Shown here: piece by piece, positions 56,945 through 64,000 of the stretch
Numbering within the stretch: the stretch's first letter is position 1
Layout of the letters: each line of letters starts with the position of its first letter
Assembly (NCBI RefSeq): GCF_001428405.1
Contig: NZ_LMSL01000005.1
Span: 43,994 to 107,993 of the forward strand
Source: Frateuria sp. Soil773
Lineage (GTDB): Bacteria; Pseudomonadota; Gammaproteobacteria; Xanthomonadales; Rhodanobacteraceae
Direction: 5' to 3'
Length of the DNA stretch: 64,000 bases
The notes under the pieces: model-generated
The model's input: only the letters and a program-made list of their open reading frames with translations
What the model was told of the DNA's origin: nothing
Databases searched by the model: none
Position numbers and translations under genes: made by a program

Positions 56945-57463
56945 CGGCGGATGGCAGCCAGGTAGTCGCGGATGATCGCGTGGTCATTCGTGTACAAGCG
57001 GGAGGCGCTTCTCGCAGTCGGGAGACTGGTCGTTCGGTAATGTTGAAAGGCGCTGGATGACGCCCTTCGACTGTTGAAAAACGCCTCCTGCTTGACCGGC
57101 CCTACGGCCTTATAATGGCCGTAGGGCCGGTCAAGCAGGACAAAAGCGAGCCTTGCGAGCGTTGAACAGCCGAAGGCTGGCCCCGAAGGGACGAGCGCAG
57201 CGAGTCATCCAGCGACTTTCCCCTTCTCCAAAACCTAGAAGCTCTGGATCCCAGCCTTCGCTGGGATGACGCTTCGTAGGGGATGCCTGGGAGACTTTGA
57301 ACAAGCTCCAAGGGACGAGCGATCAGACGGGCGATCTGCCCGGCAGAGAATTTCAAGGCGCGTTCGAACGGCGCAACCATGGCTTCTTGGTTGCCTGTCC
57401 GACAGCGAGCTAAGGCACGCCGAACTCGCCCGGTACGCCAGTTCCTTGACGGCCTGCCCAGCC
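56945..57463. repeat. Interspersed-repeat region (copy B) between hom and hipB
   Basis: These 519 bases carry no gene. They contain GCGCTGGATGACG near 57050, the 24-bp inverted repeat listed separately, GAGCGTTGAACAGCCGAAGG, TCATCCAGCGACTTTCCCC, a palindromic core CCCAGCCTTCGCTGGG (57244-57271 in full) and a right end CTGGGAGACTTTGAACAAGC near 57287-57307. The right end matches copy A, while the left end is not clear, so this copy looks rearranged or truncated. Confidence 0.65.
57086..57140. repeat. Perfect 24-bp inverted repeat with 7-base loop
   Basis: Arms 57086-57109 and 57117-57140 are exact reverse complements (TCCTGCTTGACCGGCCCTAC and onward) around TTATAAT. The sequence is part of the composite repeat family, of which single arms occur in copies A and D. 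It could form a strong RNA or DNA hairpin after hom. Confidence 0.9.
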
Positions 57464-57757
57464 TCAGTCCGTCTTGCCATGTCCATCCGCAGGCACGCGC
57501 GGCACGATGCCCACGCGCATGCCGAACGGTGCGAATACCGCGTTGAGCGTGCGCACGGTCGGGTTGCCCTGGTCGTATTCCAGTTGCTGCAGCGTGTTGA
57601 GCGAGATCCGGCACATGCGGGCGAACTGGTCCTGGCGCAGGCCGGTCAGCTCGGTGCGCAGTCGGCGCACGGCTGCGCCGATGCTGGTGCGGCCGTCCAG
57701 CAGTTCGGCCTGCAACTGGGCCAGCAGAGCCTGGCGTTCGGCGAGGGAGGCGCTCAT
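57464..57757 (-). CDS. hipB: HipB-like helix-turn-helix antitoxin
   Basis: This 97-residue protein has an XRE/HipB-type helix-turn-helix, about residues 30-75: LTGLRQDQFARMCRISLNTLQQLEYDQGNPTVRTLNAVF, ending in the short strand GMRVGIVPR. HipB-type antitoxins bind HipA and the operon operator. The ATG overlaps the hipA stop by four bases (ATGA), and the gene lies downstream of hipA, the reverse of the classic hipB-hipA order. The longer in-frame extension to 57991 is antisense to hipA-coding sequence and rejected. Confidence 0.88.
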   Translation of the reverse strand: MSASLAERQALLAQLQAELLDGRTSIGAAVRRLRTELTGLRQDQFARMCRISLNTLQQLEYDQGNPTVRTLNAVFAPFGMRVGIVPRVPADGHGKTD

Positions 57758-59082
57758 GCCAGCAGCTCCCAGCGGCGTAGGCGCGCGTCGAGGTTGCCCA
57801 GCGTGATGCGCGGGTGCTCGAACACCGCTTGCGGCAGGTCGAGGTCGCGCAGCAGGTCGGGCAGGGCGCGCAATGCTTCGGCATCCGCGCGCAGGTCTTC
57901 GAACAGGCGCTGCGGGTCGCCCCACGGCCGCAGCGCCTCGCAGGCGGCGTGCCAGTTCACCTCGCCGGCACGCTCGGCCGGTTCTCCCCACTTAGTGGTG
58001 CGTATGATGCCTTCCTCGTCCATCACCATCGGCGCGAGGTCGTAGATCGGCGCCAGCTCCAGCCGGTCGGCATGGCGCAGCACGGCGGTATTGCGACCGT
58101 GGTTGTCGCTGTTGCCCAGCAGCAGGTTGAGCAGGTCGCGGCGCAGGTAGTCGCGCAGCAGCGCCGGCACCTCGCCGGCTTGGCCGGCGGCGGTCCAGGC
58201 CGAGGCCAGCGCGGCGACTGCCTGCGGATGGGTCATGTAGCTGCCGGGGCGGGTCACGCCGGCCAGCGAGTAGACCGACTCTACCGCGGTGCGCCGCACG
58301 TTGCCGTCTACGATGACGCGGTCGAAGCGCGGCAGCCACAGGCTGGGGCGGGCCGCTTCCTCCAGCCGCATCGCGTCGCCGCCGACCGCAGCGATGCCCA
58401 GCTTCTCGAGGGCGCGGTAGTAGCAGTATTCCGCGCGCAGGATCGCCTGGTCGGTCGGCCCGCCGTTGCCGCGCGGGAACTTCACGAACCAGTGCCGGCG
58501 CGCCTGTACGTCGTCCAGCGTGGCATCGGGGTGCAGCAGGCCGCCTGCGTCTTCGGTGAGCAGCAGCTTGGGCGCCTCGCCGCCAGCGCCGGTGGCGCCG
58601 CCGATCGCCGCGCCCTGTTCGTAGGCGTACTCCAGGAAGCGCGCGTCGCGGGCCACCACTTCGGCCGCCGGGAAGCCGACCGGCGCACCGGCCAGTGCCT
58701 CGAACGCGGACTTGATGCGCAGGTGGCCGACCGGCGCCGGCGTGCACTGCGCCAGCAGCCGCAGATCGGTGGCGCCGTCGCCGGCCTGTGCCGGAAGGGC
58801 CAGGCGCTGCAGCAGGAAACGCCGCGCCGCACCGCTGGGCTCGATGTCGAACAGGAACGCCGGCCACTGAGGTTCGGTGCGGATGGTCCAGTTCAGCGGC
58901 AGCGTGGCGCTGGCTGCCGCCGCCGTGACGGTGTCGAGCCGGTCCAGGTGCGCCACGACGTAGTCGCCCAGGTAGCCCAGCGTGCAGGGGCTGGCATGGC
59001 CATCAGCCGGGCGCAGGAAGCCCAGTTCCACGGCGTCGTGCCAACGGCCGTCCAGGTGGAGTTGCACGATGAGGGTTTCCAC
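57754..59082 (-). CDS. hipA: HipA-like serine/threonine kinase toxin
   Basis: HipA-type toxins are Ser/Thr kinases that phosphorylate targets such as glutamyl-tRNA synthetase and induce dormancy. The 442-residue protein has an N-terminal subdomain, a kinase start with GEAPKLLL and HWFVKFPRGNGG, RAEYCYYRALEKLGI, and the catalytic loop LLLGNSDNHGRNTAVLR (Asp at about 326). YDLAPMV, the metal-binding segment, follows at about 348. It starts with GTG 59082 after GGAG. It precedes hipB with a four-base overlap. The target cannot be read from sequence. About 130 AT-rich bases upstream (59083-59214), after yceI, should hold the promoter and operator. Confidence 0.88.
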   Translation of the reverse strand: METLIVQLHLDGRWHDAVELGFLRPADGHASPCTLGYLGDYVVAHLDRLDTVTAAAASATLPLNWTIRTEPQWPAFLFDIEPSGAARRFLLQRLALPAQAGDGATDLRLLAQCTPAPVGHLRIKSAFEALAGAPVGFPAAEVVARDARFLEYAYEQGAAIGGATGAGGEAPKLLLTEDAGGLLHPDATLDDVQARRHWFVKFPRGNGGPTDQAILRAEYCYYRALEKLGIAAVGGDAMRLEEAARPSLWLPRFDRVIVDGNVRRTAVESVYSLAGVTRPGSYMTHPQAVAALASAWTAAGQAGEVPALLRDYLRRDLLNLLLGNSDNHGRNTAVLRHADRLELAPIYDLAPMVMDEEGIIRTTKWGEPAERAGEVNWHAACEALRPWGDPQRLFEDLRADAEALRALPDLLRDLDLPQAVFEHPRITLGNLDARLRRWELLA

Positions 59083-59214
59083 GCGGGCTCCGCTACCCAG
59101 TAAAACAGGTGAATTCTAGCTCCTGCGGGCCTGAATAACTATTAAAATATGCTTTTTCCCCAAGGACGGCCGAAAATACCTTATATAAAATGTTCCGGCC
59201 GCCACCTCTCCCGG

Positions 59215-59829
59215 TCAGCGCGCCGTGGGGCCTGCCTGCTGGATCGCTTCCACCTGGATGCGCAGCGTCACGTCCATCCGGAAGCCGTAGTCCTTGCCGG
59301 CGGCCATGCCGAAGTCGTCGCGCCTGAAGGTGGCCAGCGCGTCGGCGCCGCAGACCTCGCGCTTGAGCATCGGGTGCGGCATGCACTTGAAGCTGTCGAT
59401 CTTGAGCGTCAGCGGGCGGGTCACGCCGTGCAGGGTCAGCTTGCCCACGACCTCGCCCGGCGCGCCGTCGGCGAATGCGGCGAGCTTGCCGACGTAGTGC
59501 GCGGTCGGGTACTTGTCCGACTCGAACAGCTCGGTGCCCTGGGCGCCCTTGTTCAGCGCGTCCTGGCCGAAGTCGCCGCTGCGCATGTCCACGGTGACGT
59601 CGACCGTGCCGGTACCGGCGGCCTTGTCCAGCGTTACCTTGCCGGTGGTGTGGTTGAACTTGCCGCGCCATACCGACAGGCCGCCGAAGTGGTCCGCCTC
59701 GAAGCTGGGGTAGGTGTGGTCGGGGTCGATGTCGTAGGTCGCCGTGGCGGCCGCGGCGGCGCCGGCGGCGAGCGACAGCAGCGCGATCGCGCCGAGGCGG
59801 CGGGACAGGGAACGGAGCGTGGCGGGCAT
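59215..59829 (-). CDS. yceI: YceI-family periplasmic protein
   Basis: YceI proteins are periplasmic lipocalin-like barrels that bind isoprenoid or polyprenyl lipids. The 204-residue protein has a signal peptide ([17 protein letters not shown]) and the family pattern [73 protein letters not shown] and [20 protein letters not shown]. It ends GPTAR. It lies just upstream of hipA on the same strand and downstream of an NTF2-like gene. Its true ligand and role are unknown, as in most bacteria. Confidence 0.95.
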   Translation of the reverse strand: MPATLRSLSRRLGAIALLSLAAGAAAAATATYDIDPDHTYPSFEADHFGGLSVWRGKFNHTTGKVTLDKAAGTGTVDVTVDMRSGDFGQDALNKGAQGTELFESDKYPTAHYVGKLAAFADGAPGEVVGKLTLHGVTRPLTLKIDSFKCMPHPMLKREVCGADALATFRRDDFGMAAGKDYGFRMDVTLRIQVEAIQQAGPTAR

Positions 59830-59881
59830 GGGTTTTCCTCGTCGGGTTCGGTGGGCTGGATGCTGACAGGTGGAGCGAGGC

Positions 59882-60403
59882 TCAGGCCGGGCGGCAAGCC
59901 GGCGCGGGGGGCGGGTCGAGCGGATCGGACAGGTGCTCGTGGGCGACCAGCCAGCGGTCGCCGATGCGCTGCAGGCCCATCGTCACGCGCACCCGCAGGT
60001 CGACCGGCATGCCGCTGGCATTGGTGCCGCTGAAGCGTTGCAGGAACCGGGCGCAGGCGGTATCGCCGGCAGCCGAGATGTCTGGTTCGCCGGCCTCGCA
60101 GCCGAGCGGGCCCGAGAAGGCGGCGAACCAGTGTTCGAGCCGCTCCCGGACCGTGGCGGGGTCGCACCGCGGCAATGGCGCGACGATGCCGAAGGTGCGC
60201 ATGTGCGGTGCGTTGCACGCCATCACCGCGTCGGCATCCTTGCGGCGGATGGCTTCGGACTGCGCATGGATGACGCGGCGGATCGCATGCACGACCCCGG
60301 CGTCGGCTGGCGAGGGCGCGTGTCCGCCGATGGCGCCGGCGCGGCAGGAGTGCCGGCCGTGCGCGCCGGGCGCGTTCCACGCTGCGATGGTCGATGCATG
60401 CAT
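59882..60403 (-). CDS. NTF2/SnoaL-like protein of unknown function
   Basis: The 173-residue product has a cone-shaped NTF2-like fold signature: [98 protein letters not shown]. This resembles SnoaL/DUF4440 ketosteroid-isomerase-like proteins. The first 45 residues show no clear domain. ATG 60403 with an AGGAGAACGAGG stretch upstream is preferred over 60442. Neighbours are yceI (52 bases downstream) and an APC permease, and co-transcription with yceI is likely. No catalytic assignment is possible. Confidence 0.78.
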   Translation of the reverse strand: MHASTIAAWNAPGAHGRHSCRAGAIGGHAPSPADAGVVHAIRRVIHAQSEAIRRKDADAVMACNAPHMRTFGIVAPLPRCDPATVRERLEHWFAAFSGPLGCEAGEPDISAAGDTACARFLQRFSGTNASGMPVDLRVRVTMGLQRIGDRWLVAHEHLSDPLDPPPAPACRPA

Positions 60404-60494
60404 CCTCGTTCTCCTGGGCATGGATGCCCGTGGCGGGCTCATGCAACAACGACGAACGGGTGCGCGGATTTTCGACAGGCTGCCGCGGAAACGA

Positions 60495-60522
60495 AAAACG
60501 CGCGGCTCGCGCCGCGCGTTTT
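60495..60522 (-). terminator. Intrinsic terminator after the APC permease
   Basis: A 12-bp stem, AAAACGCGCGGC with GCCGCGCGTTTT around TCGC, lies 23 bases past the permease stop on the minus strand and is followed there by a T run. Confidence 0.85.
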
Positions 60523-60545
60523 CCAGTCCCGCCGTCGACCGCGGC

Positions 60546-62210
60546 TCAGCGCCCGGTGATGCGCTCGGCGGTTTTCTCGTCCGGCGGCACCAGCGGCGAT
60601 ACCGGATCGATCTGCGCCTCGAGCTGCGCGGCCTCCACCGACGGCGTGCGCCAGCCGGACTTCACGCCCCACAGGTAGAACACCAGGCCGATCGCCGCCA
60701 CCACCGCCAGGTCCACCCCGTACGACAGGTAGCCCTTGCCGCCGAAGGTGGTGCTGCCGGCCCACGACACCAGCGCCAGCGTCGGCAGGTAGAACACCAG
60801 CCACCAGGCGCCCTTCATCTGGCGGCCGAAGTCGTGCCAGCCGGACTTGGCCTGGTAGTACAGGTACACCGGCAGCGCTACCACCATCAGCAGGATGATC
60901 TCGCCGGTCAGCGGCCACTTGGCCCAGTACAGCAGCTCGGTCGCCATGATGAAGGCGACGCCGGCGAGCACCGGCAGGCCGGCGATGCGCAGCGGGCGGT
61001 GCAGGTCGGGCGCGGTGCGGCGCAGGGTCATCGCGCTGACCGGGCCGGTGAGGTAGGAGATGATCGTGGCCACCGAGATCACCGCCGCCAGCGTGCCCCA
61101 GCCACGGAAGAAGAACAGGAACAGGAACGACACCGCGAGGTTCACCCACATCGCCGGGCGCGGGATGCCCCACTTCGGATGCAGCCGGCCGAGCACCTTC
61201 GGCAGCGTGCCGTTGCGCTCCATGCCGTAGAGCATGCGCGAGGTGGTGGCGGTGTAGGTGATGCCGGTGCCGCTGGGGCTGATGAAGGCGTCGATGTACA
61301 GCAGCATCGCCAGCCAGTGCAGGTTGACGATGATCGCCAGCTCGGCGAACGGCGAACGGAAGTCGATGCCGTGCCAGCCGGCCTTGGCCAGCAGGTCCGG
61401 CGGCACCGCGCCCAGGTAGGCCACCTGCAGGATCACGTAGACGATGGTGGCGAGCACGATCGAGCCGATCACCGCGAACGGGATGCTCTTGCCCGGGTTG
61501 TGCGCCTCGCCGGCGAGGTTCACCGGGCTCTGGAAGCCGTTGAAGCTGAACACGATGCCCGCGGTGGCCACCGCGGTGAGCACCGCCGCGAAATCGATCG
61601 CGTGCGCGTCGCCGTGGATGCCGACGTGGAAGTTGCCGCTGTGGAAGCCGCTGGCGATCAGCGCCAGGCCGGTGGCGGCCGGCACGATCAGCTTGAACAC
61701 GGTGATCGCGGTGTTGGAGCGGGCGAACAGCTTCACGCTCCAGAAGTTCAGCAGGAAGTACACGACCACCAGCATCGCGGCGATCGCCAGGCCCGGCGGG
61801 GTCAGCTCGCCGTGGCCGTCGGGCATGTGCACGTACATGTCCTGCGCCCATTGCCACGGCCACGAGGCCATGTACTGCACCGAGGCCTCGGCCTCCACCG
61901 GGATCACCGAGACGATCGCGATCCAGTTCGCCCAGGCGCCGATGAAGCCGACCAGCGAACCGTGCGAATAGTGGCTGTAGCGCACCATGCCCCCGGATTC
62001 GGGGAACATCGCCCCGAGCTCGGCATAGGTCAGCGCGATCGTCATGATGATCGCCGCGCCGAGCACCCATGCCCAGACCGCGCCGGGACCGGCCAGGCCG
62101 GCCGCACGCCATGCGCCGAACAGCCAGCCGGAACCGATGATCGAACCCAGGCCGGTCAGCATCAGGGCAAAGGGGCCGACTTCGCGTCGGATCGGACTCG
62201 ATGAGGACAT
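60546..62210 (-). CDS. APC-family amino acid permease
   Basis: This is a 554-residue integral membrane protein with about 12-14 helices. The amino acid-polyamine-organocation start motif is GPFALMLTGLGSIIGSGWLFGAW (helix 1 with the GSG break). ELGAMFPESGGMVRYSHYSHG, FSFNGFQSPVNLAGEAHNPGKSIP and SPSGTGITYTATTSRMLYGMERNGTLP follow. It should import an amino acid or related solute by proton coupling. Substrate is unknown. ATG 62210 (MSSSSPIRREVGPF) is chosen as the start. It is monocistronic, ending at a strong terminator, and faces a repeat-rich gap. Confidence 0.92.
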   Translation of the reverse strand: MSSSSPIRREVGPFALMLTGLGSIIGSGWLFGAWRAAGLAGPGAVWAWVLGAAIIMTIALTYAELGAMFPESGGMVRYSHYSHGSLVGFIGAWANWIAIVSVIPVEAEASVQYMASWPWQWAQDMYVHMPDGHGELTPPGLAIAAMLVVVYFLLNFWSVKLFARSNTAITVFKLIVPAATGLALIASGFHSGNFHVGIHGDAHAIDFAAVLTAVATAGIVFSFNGFQSPVNLAGEAHNPGKSIPFAVIGSIVLATIVYVILQVAYLGAVPPDLLAKAGWHGIDFRSPFAELAIIVNLHWLAMLLYIDAFISPSGTGITYTATTSRMLYGMERNGTLPKVLGRLHPKWGIPRPAMWVNLAVSFLFLFFFRGWGTLAAVISVATIISYLTGPVSAMTLRRTAPDLHRPLRIAGLPVLAGVAFIMATELLYWAKWPLTGEIILLMVVALPVYLYYQAKSGWHDFGRQMKGAWWLVFYLPTLALVSWAGSTTFGGKGYLSYGVDLAVVAAIGLVFYLWGVKSGWRTPSVEAAQLEAQIDPVSPLVPPDEKTAERITGR

Positions 62211-62985
62211 GCGGACTCCGGAAGCAGTGGATCGAGGTGCCACCTCCCCCGGCGACACAAGGGGCCGATGATGACAGACCCTTGTCGGGGCTGTCAGCCC
62301 GCGAAGGTCATGGGTGGCGGGCATCGGGCATGCTGCGGCGCGTCAGCCACGGCCATGCTGCGATGATGCCGTGGCGCGGACGTGCGCGGCGATGGGCGGA
62401 GCCTGTCCATCGCTTTCTTTGGGGCCTGTTGGCGATCCATCCGCGGTTCAAGCGGCTCCTCGTCATTTTTAGTGCCTCCTCCTCGTCATTCCTGCGAAAG
62501 CAGGAATCCAGTGACTGTCCCTCGAAAATTCAACGACACTGGATCCCAGCTTTCGCTGGGATGACGTTTCATAGGGGGCACCCGGAGATCGTGAATAGGC
62601 TCTGGTATCCGCTTGTGCTTCGCGGCTCACCTGTCCGCCTGCGCGGGGCGTCGTCTGCCAGCCGTGGACGGATGCTCGCTTTCCGCTCGTCGAAGCGGGT
62701 TCATCCGCCACGTTGGCCGTGTCCGTCCCCCGCCCGCGGGCAGGCGGGTGAAGGCTTGGACAGGCGCCTGGGACGGAGCTGGTCTCCCACCGGGCAGGCG
62801 CCGGCAGGCCGGCCTTTTCGAGAGCGCCCAGCGGCCCGACCTAGGGAAAGCCCCAGGCCGAAACCTAGGGGCAACCCGAGCTGACAGGCGCCGCCACCGC
62901 AGGGACACTCCGGGGTACGGGCCATGCGCGGAGGGGCGCAGGCCCGGCCTTCAGGCATCCGCCCTTCGGTGAATGGGAGATCATC
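62211..62985. other. Repeat-rich gap between APC permease and small-protein pair
   Basis: No gene is supported in these 775 bases. They hold composite repeat copy C (listed separately), followed by GC-rich sequence with imperfect inverted segments such as CCCGCCCGCGGGCAGGCGGG and GGGCAGGCGCCGGCAGGCCGG. The ribosome-binding GGGAGA for the gene at 62986 is at the right edge. Confidence 0.6.
62423..62602. repeat. MITE-like composite interspersed repeat, copy C
   Basis: It begins GGCCTGTTGGCGATCCATCC and ends GATCGTGAATAGGCTC, imperfect inverses of each other. It carries the two palindromic cores seen in copy A: TCATTCCTGCGAAAGCAGGA (62484-62511 in full) and TCCCAGCTTTCGCTGGGA (62539-62566 in full). 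Confidence 0.75.
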
Positions 62986-63243
62986 ATGTCCTTCCTCAGT
63001 GGCGTCAGCCATTTCCTCGGCAACACGCTCGGCTCGTCGCTCGGCCTGGCCCTGGGCGGCCCGCTCGGCGGGATCCTCGGCAAGTTCGCCGGCAACCTGC
63101 TCGGCGACCTGTTCGACAAGGTCACCGACTTCTTCCTGGACAAGGTGAGCGATCTGGCCTCCAAGTTCCTGCCCAACGGCGAGGCGCGCGACCTGTTCGA
63201 AGACGCCTACCAGAGCGCCTTCAAGACCTCGCTGGCGATCTGA
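62986..63243 (+). CDS. Small Gly-rich amphipathic protein of unknown function
   Basis: The 85-residue protein is not one I recognise. It is rich in Gly, Leu and Phe with an N-terminal hydrophobic half (LGNTLGSSLGLALGGPLGGI, GKFAGNLLG) and amphipathic helices after it (DLFDKVTDFFLDKVSDLASK). No signal peptide is seen. GGGAGA lies at good spacing before ATG 62986. Its stop is three bases before the next small gene, so they form a pair. The pattern resembles membrane-active peptides or small membrane-associating proteins, but no function is assigned. Confidence 0.75.
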   Translation: MSFLSGVSHFLGNTLGSSLGLALGGPLGGILGKFAGNLLGDLFDKVTDFFLDKVSDLASKFLPNGEARDLFEDAYQSAFKTSLAI

Positions 63244-63246
63244 ACC

Positions 63247-63531
63247 ATGGACGGCGAACGCGGCGCCGGCCGCCGCGGCTGGCTCGACATGCTCGGCCTG
63301 TGGCGCAGGGAAGCGCTGATCGACCAGTCCGACGAGATGGCGCTGGCCCGGCACTACGACGAGCGCACCCGCGACCTGGAAGAGACGATGGCGCGCATCG
63401 GCCCGGAATACGACCGCCGTCTGCGCGAGGACGGCCGCGAGCAGGCGAATGCCTGGCTGGTGGAGCAGGCCGAAGCACTCGGGCGCGCCGACGGCGAGGC
63501 GACCAGGCAGGCCTTGTCGAGTACTCGCTAG
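63247..63531 (+). CDS. Small charged helical protein of unknown function
   Basis: This 94-residue hydrophilic protein is unrecognised. It looks all-helical: RRGWLDMLGLWRREALIDQS, ALARHYDERTRDLEETMARI and RRLREDGREQANAWLVEQAE, with many Arg/Glu pairs. There are no cysteines and no membrane segment. It starts three bases after the Gly-rich small gene, so the two are co-translated. It could be a cytoplasmic partner or chaperone of that protein. No homologous domain is visible by eye. Confidence 0.7.
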   Translation: MDGERGAGRRGWLDMLGLWRREALIDQSDEMALARHYDERTRDLEETMARIGPEYDRRLREDGREQANAWLVEQAEALGRADGEATRQALSSTR

Positions 63532-63668
63532 CTTCGGCTCCGATGCTTTCCGTGCCTGGTTGTGGCGAGGGCACGGGCGGCTTCGCAGCCATGGGCGGCG
63601 TCGCGGCGCCACATGAACTCGTACGTGCATCCCGTGTCCCCGCGATTCGGTGTTGCGATGCGGCTTTG

Positions 63669-63902
63669 GAGCCTGTTCACGATCCATCCGCCGTTCCAAC
63701 CGCCTCTTCGTCATTCCTCCGAGGCGCTTCTCGACAGCCGAAGGGCTGGTCAAGCAGGAAGCGTTTTTCAACAGCCGAAGGGCTGATCATCCAGTGACTT
63801 TATGCTCCAACGCTCAAAGGCGCTGGATCCCAGCTCTTGCCCCCTTTTCGGGGTTCGCTGGGATGACGTTTCATGGGGATGCTTGGAATCGTGAACAAGC
63901 TC
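63669..63902. repeat. MITE-like composite interspersed repeat, copy D
   Basis: The left end GAGCCTGTTCACGAT (63669-63683) and right end ATCGTGAACAAGCTC (63888-63902) are inverted repeats with one mismatch. Inside are GGTCAAGCAGGA, AACAGCCGAAGGGCTG, TCATCCAGTGAC and a palindromic core CCCAGC...GCTGGG interrupted by a CCCCTTTTCGGGG hairpin (63822-63867). Confidence 0.78.
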
Positions 63903-63940
63903 TATGCATGCCGAGGCACGCAGCATGAAATGCTTTTCGC

Positions 63941-64000
63941 CGTGACGCCGTGACGCCGTGACGCCGTGACGCCGTGACGCCGTGACGCCGTGACGCCGTG
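63941..64000. repeat. Octanucleotide tandem repeat (CGTGACGC) running off the window
   Basis: The unit CGTGACGC is repeated perfectly seven and a half times up to the last base, so the array continues beyond the window. It is a likely length-variable locus. Confidence 0.95.

Larger units (their letters stand above)
63532..64000. other. Non-coding right edge with repeats
   Basis: No gene is supported from 63532 to the window end. The stretch holds composite repeat copy D and an octamer tandem array, both listed separately, joined by a short unremarkable sequence. Confidence 0.6.

Overview
The window is GC-rich chromosomal DNA (about 65-70 % G+C by eye, with AT-richer islands). It looks like a gammaproteobacterium of the order Xanthomonadales, most likely Rhodanobacteraceae (Rhodanobacter/Dyella/Luteibacter type). 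This rests on protein flavour, an S-box plus MetJ-controlled metX-metB-hom operon, GTP-type PEP carboxykinase, and many short palindromic interspersed repeats. No rRNA, tRNA, CRISPR array, intact prophage or insertion sequence was seen.

Layout. 0.1-5.3 kb (minus): a packed sugar cassette, gtrB - wecD-like - small SMR/EamA protein - wecE - GtrII-like membrane protein, joined by 4-nt or 1-nt overlaps to the end of etfBA (5.3-7.1 kb). A two-domain glycosyltransferase separates etfBA from the ETF-quinone oxidoreductase (9.4-11.0 kb). 11-15 kb (plus): amidase, methyltransferase, gcvT, gcvH. 15.6-16.2 kb: a MetJ repressor domain fused to a histone H1-like Lys/Ala tail. 16.5-27.9 kb: tonB, beta-lactamase-like hydrolase, NTP transporter-like MFS protein, CBS protein, GtrB-type transferase, mtgA, hslO, a GAF-GAF-GGDEF-EAL protein and an unknown exported protein. 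28.4-32.3 kb: ECF sigma/putative anti-sigma/DUF4097 operon and pckG. 32.4-37 kb: TetR regulator divergent from hydrolase-fadE. 37-43 kb: signalling operon of hybrid kinase, CheR, CheB and REC-GGDEF. 43-51 kb: CPBP protease, GH24 lysozyme with a lipoprotein partner, prfC, an avidin homologue in an AT-rich island, and an EF-G paralogue. 51-57 kb: M24 peptidase, DUF1304, 2OG-Fe dioxygenase, then metX-metB-hom. 57-64 kb: hipA-hipB in reversed order, yceI, NTF2-like protein, APC permease and two small unknown proteins.

How the genes work together. The sugar cassette resembles the Arn/ECA logic: WecE aminates and the WecD-like enzyme acetylates a dTDP-sugar, GtrB loads it on undecaprenyl phosphate, the SMR protein flips it, and the GT-C-like protein transfers it outside the inner membrane. 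The methionine operon carries tandem met boxes, a TTGACA-N17-TAGAGT promoter, a SAM-I riboswitch and a hairpin that can sequester the metX Shine-Dalgarno. The likely cognate repressor is the MetJ-H1 fusion encoded 37 kb away, which has its own met-box-like site. ETF, ETF-QO and FadE supply fatty-acid and amino-acid electron flow to quinone.

The best candidates for undescribed biology are the MetJ-H1 fusion with two-layer methionine control, the Arn-like N-acetylated sugar cassette, the rhizavidin-like avidin, the lysozyme/lipoprotein pair, and a MITE-like composite repeat family. All calls come from reading the sequence; no database search was run.
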